64,000 nucleotides of DNA from Citrobacter braakii (GTDB lineage Bacteria > Pseudomonadota > Gammaproteobacteria > Enterobacterales > Enterobacteriaceae), in assembly GCF_002075345.1 (NCBI RefSeq), contig NZ_NAEW01000005.1:124001-188000 (forward strand), written 5' to 3'. The translations under genes were made by a program, and so were the position numbers. The notes beneath the pieces are model-generated. The model was not told the DNA's origin and did no database searches. It saw only the letters and a program-made list of their open reading frames with translations. Positions 63,348 to 64,000 of the stretch are shown here, one piece after another. Positions within the stretch are counted from its first letter, which is position 1, and every line of letters starts with the position of its first letter.

Positions 63348-63710
63348 ATGTTTCTAAACTATTTCGCGTTAGGTGTGCTGATCTTCGTTTTTCTGGTTCT
63401 GTTTTACGGAATCATCGCCATCCATGATATTCCCTATAACATGGCTAAGAAGCGCAACCATCCCCATGCCGATGCCATCCATACGGCGGGTTGGGTGAGT
63501 TTATTTACGCTGCATGTTATTTGGCCCTTCCTGTGGATCTGGGCCACGCTCTATCAGCCAGAACGAGGCTGGGGAATGCAGTCACACATCACGCCGTCCG
63601 GGAAGGAACCTGACCCTGAAATTGCCGCGCTGGCCGCGCGCATCACCCAGTTGGAAAATAGACTGGATGGGGAGAAAAAAAACGATAACTCCACCTTTCC
63701 GGAGATTTGA
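63348..63710 (+). CDS. yibI: DUF3302 inner-membrane protein YibI
   Basis: Protein of 120 residues with two hydrophobic segments (about 5-25 and 48-68) and a charged C-terminal helix. It matches E. coli YibI. It is two bases upstream of yibH, a membrane fusion protein gene, so the two probably form a transport or envelope unit. Function unknown. Divergent from mtlA. Confidence 0.88.
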   Translation: MFLNYFALGVLIFVFLVLFYGIIAIHDIPYNMAKKRNHPHADAIHTAGWVSLFTLHVIWPFLWIWATLYQPERGWGMQSHITPSGKEPDPEIAALAARITQLENRLDGEKKNDNSTFPEI

Positions 63711-63712
63711 TC

Positions 63713-64000
63713 ATGGACTTGTTGATTGTCCTGACCTATGTGGCATTCGCCTGGGCCATTTTTAAAATATTCCGTATTCCGGTAAATCAATGGACGCTTG
63801 CTACCGCCGCATTAGGTGGGGTGTTTATTGTGGCGGGACTGATTTTATTAATGAACTATAACCACCCGTATACCTTTACGGCGCAAAAGGCGGTTATTTC
63901 AATTCCTGTTACCCCACAGGTCACCGGAATTGTTAGTGAAGTGACAGATAAAAATAATCAGCTGATTAAAAAAGGCGAGGTGTTATTTAAACTCGATCCC
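63713..64000 (+). CDS. yibH: HlyD-family membrane fusion protein YibH, 3' end outside window
   Basis: The first 96 codons of a gene that runs off the window. There are two hydrophobic segments (about 1-20 and 31-48), then the start of a periplasmic region with [20 protein letters not shown] and [11 protein letters not shown], the lipoyl/biotinyl-like part of HlyD/EmrA-type fusion proteins. E. coli YibH is about 378 residues. The ATG at 63713 follows CCGGAGATTTGATC and lies 2 bases after the yibI stop. Confidence 0.88.
   Translation, partial: MDLLIVLTYVAFAWAIFKIFRIPVNQWTLATAALGGVFIVAGLILLMNYNHPYTFTAQKAVISIPVTPQVTGIVSEVTDKNNQLIKKGEVLFKLDP

Noticed and set aside
62986-63357. 123-codon frame upstream of yibI
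   Set aside because: It runs across the CRP sites of the mtlA regulatory region, has no ribosome site and no recognisable domain.

Overview
The window is a chromosomal segment from a member of the Enterobacteriaceae in the Escherichia / Salmonella / Citrobacter group. Almost every gene has a recognisable Escherichia coli counterpart of nearly the same length and in the same order: yicH-xanP-gltS-recG-trmH-spoT-rpoZ-gmk-ligB-yicG-yicC-rph-pyrE-slmA-dut-coaBC-radC-rpmBG-mutM-coaD-waaA, the waa locus, then hldD-kbl-tdh-waaH-yibQ-envC-gpmI-yibN-grxC-secB-gpsA-cysE-trmL-lldDRP-yibL-yibT-mtlRDA-yibI-yibH. Three things differ from E. coli K-12: a sadBA-type adhesin pair beside lldP, a sugar aldolase / D-lyxose isomerase pair beside yicH, and no yibB between hldD and kbl. 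I favour Citrobacter or a near relative, but this is a judgement from gene content, not a database result.

Positions 1-1,530 hold the end of a sugar-catabolic operon (class II ketose-bisphosphate aldolase, cut by the window edge, then a D-lyxose isomerase). Positions 1.57-24.1 kb are conserved housekeeping: purine and glutamate uptake, the gmk-rpoZ-spoT-trmH-recG cluster, a second NAD-dependent DNA ligase, rph-pyrE with its attenuator, slmA-dut-coaBC, ribosomal proteins L28 and L33, mutM, coaD and the Kdo transferase waaA.

Positions 24.1-35.8 kb are the lipopolysaccharide core locus, visibly AT-rich between about 24.1 and 32.9 kb. Four genes read rightwards (waaG, waaP and two sister GT8 glycosyltransferases). 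They meet, at a two-way terminator, a seven-gene leftward operon: hldD, waaF, waaC, waaL, a GT2 transferase, a WaaQ/WaaU-like heptosyltransferase and a third GT8 transferase. The usual first gene, waaQ, is missing upstream of waaG, and no waaY-type kinase is present. This is the least standard part of the window and probably encodes a different outer core.

Positions 36.0-48.7 kb run through threonine breakdown (kbl-tdh), a PhoB-type core glucuronosyltransferase (waaH), the cell-division activator envC with yibQ, glycolytic gpmI, yibN-grxC-secB-gpsA-cysE, trmL and an aromatic-acid-type MFS transporter. Positions 48.9-52.8 kb are the lactate operon lldPRD with two LldR operators. Positions 52.8-57.6 kb are a large trimeric autotransporter adhesin with its inner-membrane lipoprotein partner. 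The last part is yibL, yibT, the mannitol operon mtlADR behind several CRP sites, yibI and the start of yibH.

I saw no tRNA, rRNA, CRISPR array, insertion sequence or prophage. Repeats are limited to a REP pair, two ERIC-type palindromes and the internal repeats of the adhesin gene. I did not find a clearly new biological system. The best leads are the rearranged LPS core locus and the repeat architecture of the adhesin.
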